The translations under genes were made by a program, and so were the position numbers. From NCBI GenBank assembly GCA_910577495.1, contig CAJTML010000097.1, forward strand, positions 1 to 7,973: DNA of 7,973 bases, read 5' to 3'. Every line of letters begins with the position of its first letter. Position 1 is the stretch's first letter. Shown piece after piece: positions 6,068-7,973 of this stretch. The notes beneath the pieces are model-generated. The model did not search any database. It had not been told where the DNA came from and saw only the letters and a program-made list of their open reading frames with translations. The DNA comes from an uncultured Eggerthellaceae bacterium. GTDB lineage: Bacteria; Actinomycetota; Coriobacteriia; Coriobacteriales; Eggerthellaceae.

Positions 6068-6142
6068 TGGAGCCAGCGACAGGATTCGAACCTGCAACAG
6101 GCAGTTTACAAAACTGCTACGCTACCATTGCGTCACGCTGGC
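6068..6142 (-). tRNA. tRNA-Thr (anticodon UGU)
   Basis: A 75-nt tRNA including encoded CCA (6070-6068). Acceptor arms GCCAGCG/CGCTGGC pair fully, with T as the discriminator base. The D arm is ACGC/GCGT with loop AATGGTA. The anticodon arm GCAGT/ACTGC holds loop TTTGTAA, giving anticodon TGT (Thr). The variable loop is 5 nt. The T arm GCAGG/CCTGT has loop TTCGAAT. All arms pair, with a single G-T wobble at the base of the T stem, so it looks functional. Confidence 0.96.
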
Positions 6143-6164
6143 ACACGCAAACGCGCGTTGTGCT

Positions 6165-6192
6165 ATTGTACGACAACTCTTACACTTTACAA
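6165..6192 (-). promoter_or_regulatory. Promoter of tRNA-Thr
   Basis: On the minus strand, TTGTAA (6192-6187) and TACAAT (6170-6165) are spaced by 16 nt. Transcription would start near 6158, about 16 nt before the mature tRNA 5' end. It sits just beyond the TetR stop codon, so the tRNA need not depend on read-through. Confidence 0.6.
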
Positions 6193-6218
6193 CCTTTGTT
6201 TGGCAAATGGAATAAAGA

Positions 6219-6812
6219 TTATCGAGGGTTATGACCGGGCTCTTCAATATGGAGTGCACGGTACAAACGATCAGGCACCAAACTCACCAAGTCATCGGTC
6301 CAGCGCACCAAATCAGTGGGCTTGTCAGACCTAAACCAGTCGTTTAAGACCTCGCACTCCAGCTTTGAAAACACCTCTACAATAAAGTACAAATTATCAG
6401 TCACCGTGACGTGCCGATAGTTCTCAAGGGTGTCCAACAACACGGTCTTTCTATTCTCGGGCATGATGGTCTGACCGAAGGGTGTATTGATGCTGTATTG
6501 AATTGACTTGCGAAAGAAGTCACGCTCTTGGGCAATGAGGCGTAAGTGATGATAGTATCCCGTCTTCCAGTCAATCGTTCTGCCGATCTCATTGAGATAG
6601 AACTGTCGACAAAAGATTGAATACCACCAGGGAATGTCATACTTACTTTCGAAGTGTCGGTAAAACGTTTGGCGCGAAATACCGGCATTCTCGCAAATTT
6701 CTGCAATAGTGATCTTATCAAGCGACTTATTAACGGCGTGCAAGATTTTCATTTTAGTGCGAAGTTCGGGTGTCTGAAATACATCGGCACCGTACATAAG
6801 ATCTGGCAACAT
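6219..6812 (-). CDS. TetR/AcrR family transcriptional regulator
   Basis: A 197-aa repressor-type protein. The N-terminal DNA-binding domain is clear: a first helix (about 17-31, LRTKMKILHAVNKSL), then ITIAEICENAGISRQTFYRHFESKYDI (34-60), the TetR helix-turn-helix with the usual F-Y-R-H-F recognition helix. The rest is an all-helical, aromatic-rich ligand-binding and dimerisation domain, which does not reveal the inducer. The start is uncertain: ATG at 6812 is chosen, with a weak GGGG-containing stretch 8 nt ahead. TTG at 6836 or ATG at 6797 are alternatives. It is divergent from the amidinotransferase gene across 0.58 kb, and an 18-bp palindrome lies 90 bp before its start, so autoregulation is likely; control of the neighbour is possible but unproven. 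Confidence 0.88.
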   Translation of the reverse strand: MLPDLMYGADVFQTPELRTKMKILHAVNKSLDKITIAEICENAGISRQTFYRHFESKYDIPWWYSIFCRQFYLNEIGRTIDWKTGYYHHLRLIAQERDFFRKSIQYSINTPFGQTIMPENRKTVLLDTLENYRHVTVTDNLYFIVEVFSKLECEVLNDWFRSDKPTDLVRWTDDLVSLVPDRLYRALHIEEPGHNPR

Positions 6813-6901
6813 TTTACTGCCCCATTTCTGTCCCAAGCCAAAACTACAAGAAAACTAACTACCAATCCTGCAGCGAAAACCTACTAGCTTGGCGACGTTT
6901 T

Positions 6902-6919
6902 TGTAGTATTTATACTACA
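6902..6919. promoter_or_regulatory. 18-bp palindromic operator candidate overlapping the tetR -10
   Basis: TGTAGTATTTATACTACA has perfect 8-bp arms around TT. Size and symmetry are typical for TetR-family operators. Read on the minus strand, its centre gives TATAAA (6914-6909), a good -10 for the TetR gene 90 bp away, although no strong -35 is seen. A bound dimer would block that promoter, which fits autorepression. Confidence 0.6.
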
Positions 6920-7046
6920 TCTGCAAGACGTTCGTGCAGTAACTTGAGTTAAATGGTAATCGTTTCAGAGTCTCAGAAATAGCGCTTCGACGCCGTTCGT
7001 GAATCATGCCATTCGTAGAAGAAATTTAAATTTGCATACTTTACGC

Positions 7047-7074
7047 TTGACACAGCTTAGCAATTGCATAGAAT
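7047..7074 (+). promoter_or_regulatory. Near-consensus promoter for the amidinotransferase gene
   Basis: TTGACA (7047-7052) and TAGAAT (7069-7074) are spaced by 16 nt; the -35 is perfect and the -10 differs at one base. Transcription would begin near 7081 and give a leader of about 300 nt. A second TTGACA at 7264-7269 lacks a good -10 at normal spacing. Confidence 0.6.
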
Positions 7075-7170
7075 TTCCACCTTGTGAATGTTTAGCTTCT
7101 TACGCATATTTCTAAACTTTGTCCACAAATTACCTTATTACTAATATTGCGCTCAAAAGCGTCTCTTGAA

Positions 7171-7196
7171 AGTTACAAAGCCGTTATTTTGTAACT
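7171..7196. repeat. 9-bp-arm inverted repeat in the amidinotransferase leader
   Basis: AGTTACAAA (7171-7179) and TTTGTAACT (7188-7196) are exact reverse complements with an 8-nt gap. The half-site TTGTAAC occurs again at 7231-7237. It could be a protein-binding site of two half-sites, or a hairpin in the transcript. Confidence 0.45.
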
Positions 7197-7297
7197 AGCA
7201 TGTTTGCGTTTAAATCAGAATTGTTTTTTCTTGTAACATAGCCACATTATTATACCAACATGCTTGACACGTTAGACACGTCACCCTTTGTCTGATC

Positions 7298-7371
7298 TGC
7301 GGCTAAGCCGCAATATAACTCTCTGAGAAGGTGTTTGATCACCTTAAAACGAGAGGGCAGCAAACGCTGCC
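7298..7371 (+). promoter_or_regulatory. Cluster of hairpins just before the amidinotransferase start
   Basis: Three perfect 6-bp hairpins follow each other: TGCGGC/GCCGCA (7298-7303 with 7307-7312), AAGGTG/CACCTT (7328-7333 with 7340-7345) and GGCAGC/GCTGCC (7356-7361 with 7366-7371, AAAC loop). The middle one is enclosed by CTCTC/GAGAG (7319-7323 with 7351-7355). The last arm ends 4 nt before the AAAGGAG ribosome site. The layout suggests a cis-regulatory RNA controlling translation or stability. It does not match the guanidine riboswitch cores I know, or any other class I recognise. Confidence 0.45.
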
Positions 7372-7388
7372 AGAGAAAGGAGACTGTC

Positions 7389-7973
7389 ATGGCGAAGATA
7401 GTCAACTCTTGGAACGACTGGGATCCGCTAAAGCACGTTATCGTTGGTATGTGCGACAACTCAGTTATTCCTCCGGAGGAGCCCGCAACCTCTGAGAAGG
7501 TTCCGGTAGACTCTGAGATGCGTGGTATGTGGGGCTTGCGCCCGCTGCGCACCGTTGAGGTTGGCAATGCCTGCCTTGAGAACCTTGTTAAGGCAGTAGA
7601 AGAGCGCGGCGTTGTTGTAGACCGCCCGACACCTCTTCAGTGGAACCAGGCCATCGGCACGCCTGACTTCCGCAACGACTCGATGATGACCTGCATGCCG
7701 CCTCGCGACATCCTGCTCACCGTCGGCCCGGAGATCATGGCTGCAGCTAACTCATTCCGCTGCCGTTACTTCGAGTATTTGGCCTACTGGCCGCTCATGA
7801 TGAAGTACTTCGAGGAAGACCCCGACTTCATCTGGACCCAGGCTCCTCGTCCGCGCCTGACTGACCGTTCTTACAAGCACAACTACTATGATGAGAAGAT
7901 CTCTTTGGAGGAGCGCCTCGTTCGCACCGCCAACAAAGACTTCGTTACCACTGAAGTTGAGCCGATGTGGGAC
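7389..7973 (+). CDS. Glycine amidinotransferase-like enzyme (3' end beyond window)
   Basis: The first 195 residues of an amidinotransferase of the AGAT/StrB1 family, which move the amidino group of arginine to an amine such as glycine via a Cys intermediate. The alignment with animal AGAT is clear by eye: SWNDWDPLKHVIVG (7-20), NLVKAVEERGVVVDRP (65-80), the substrate-binding TPDF (91-94), MPPRDILLTVGPEIM (103-117), RCRYFEYLAY (124-133), APRPRLTD (152-159), and FVTTEVEPMWD (185-195), which reaches the Asp-rich catalytic segment at the window edge. The catalytic His and Cys lie beyond the window. AAAGGAG (7376-7382) is 6 nt before the ATG. The acceptor cannot be told: bacterial relatives act on glycine, lysine or ornithine, or on amino sugars in antibiotic and toxin pathways. 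A TetR regulator is divergent. Confidence 0.88.
   Translation, partial: MAKIVNSWNDWDPLKHVIVGMCDNSVIPPEEPATSEKVPVDSEMRGMWGLRPLRTVEVGNACLENLVKAVEERGVVVDRPTPLQWNQAIGTPDFRNDSMMTCMPPRDILLTVGPEIMAAANSFRCRYFEYLAYWPLMMKYFEEDPDFIWTQAPRPRLTDRSYKHNYYDEKISLEERLVRTANKDFVTTEVEPMWD

Larger units (their letters stand above)
6813..7388. other. AT-rich regulatory region between the TetR and amidinotransferase genes
   Basis: No credible gene is visible on either strand; a minus-strand open frame starting in the amidinotransferase gene is its shadow. The region is clearly richer in A+T than the flanking genes and holds the palindromes, promoter and hairpins listed separately. Short TTCGT copies recur at 6931, 6996 and 7012 without clear meaning. 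Confidence 0.6.

Noticed and set aside
6998..7015. Possible arginine-repressor box (GAAT...ATTC)
   Set aside because: The gap between half-sites is 6 bp, whereas ARG boxes have 4, and flanking bases do not fit.
7264..7292. Second promoter with TTGACA at 7264 and a GACACGT direct repeat
   Set aside because: No acceptable -10 at 16-18 nt; the repeat may be chance.
7298..7371. Known guanidine riboswitch before the amidinotransferase
   Set aside because: The hairpin loops are TAA, TTTGAT and AAAC, not the ACGR loops of class II, and no class I or III core is seen.
7250..7567. Minus-strand open frame of 105 codons
   Set aside because: It is a shadow of the well-supported amidinotransferase gene and its leader.

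Overview
The window (about 50% G+C by eye) reads as bacterial chromosome, most likely from an anaerobic, host-associated Actinomycetota of the Coriobacteriia type; a Cryptobacterium-like organism is my guess. The guess rests on the gene mix: an AGAT-like amidinotransferase, a short archaeal/Thermotoga-type S-adenosylhomocysteine hydrolase, LarB, a NimA-like flavoprotein and a TetR regulator. It is inference, not proof. No IS element, phage gene, CRISPR array or rRNA is visible.

Layout from left to right. The left edge holds the 5' end of larB (minus strand). Two inverted repeats separate it from a minus-strand lipoprotein gene: a family-3 solute-binding protein with a long, entirely acidic C-terminal tail. 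That gene is preceded by about 260 nt of leader with predicted secondary structure and an extended -10 promoter. Next is a plus-strand ComF-type zinc-ribbon phosphoribosyltransferase. It overlaps, tail to tail by 23 bp, a minus-strand membrane glycosyltransferase of the processive GT2 type. A divergent intergenic region leads to ahcY and then, 63 bp on, a pyridoxamine-phosphate-oxidase/NimA-like flavoprotein gene; both are on the plus strand and may be co-transcribed. A perfect 28-bp palindromic terminator lies between this pair and a minus-strand tRNA-Thr(UGU) with encoded CCA. Upstream of the tRNA, also on the minus strand, is a TetR-family regulator. A 0.55-kb AT-rich regulatory region then leads to the plus-strand amidinotransferase gene, which runs off the right edge.

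The genes do not form one pathway; most look like separate housekeeping or accessory units. The most interesting parts are non-coding. The TetR/amidinotransferase intergenic region carries an 18-bp palindrome over a likely -10 of the TetR gene, a second 9-bp-arm inverted repeat with a further half-site, a near-consensus promoter, and a compact set of nested hairpins directly before the amidinotransferase start. The solute-binding protein also stands out, for its tail and for lacking the family's usual ligand-binding arginine.
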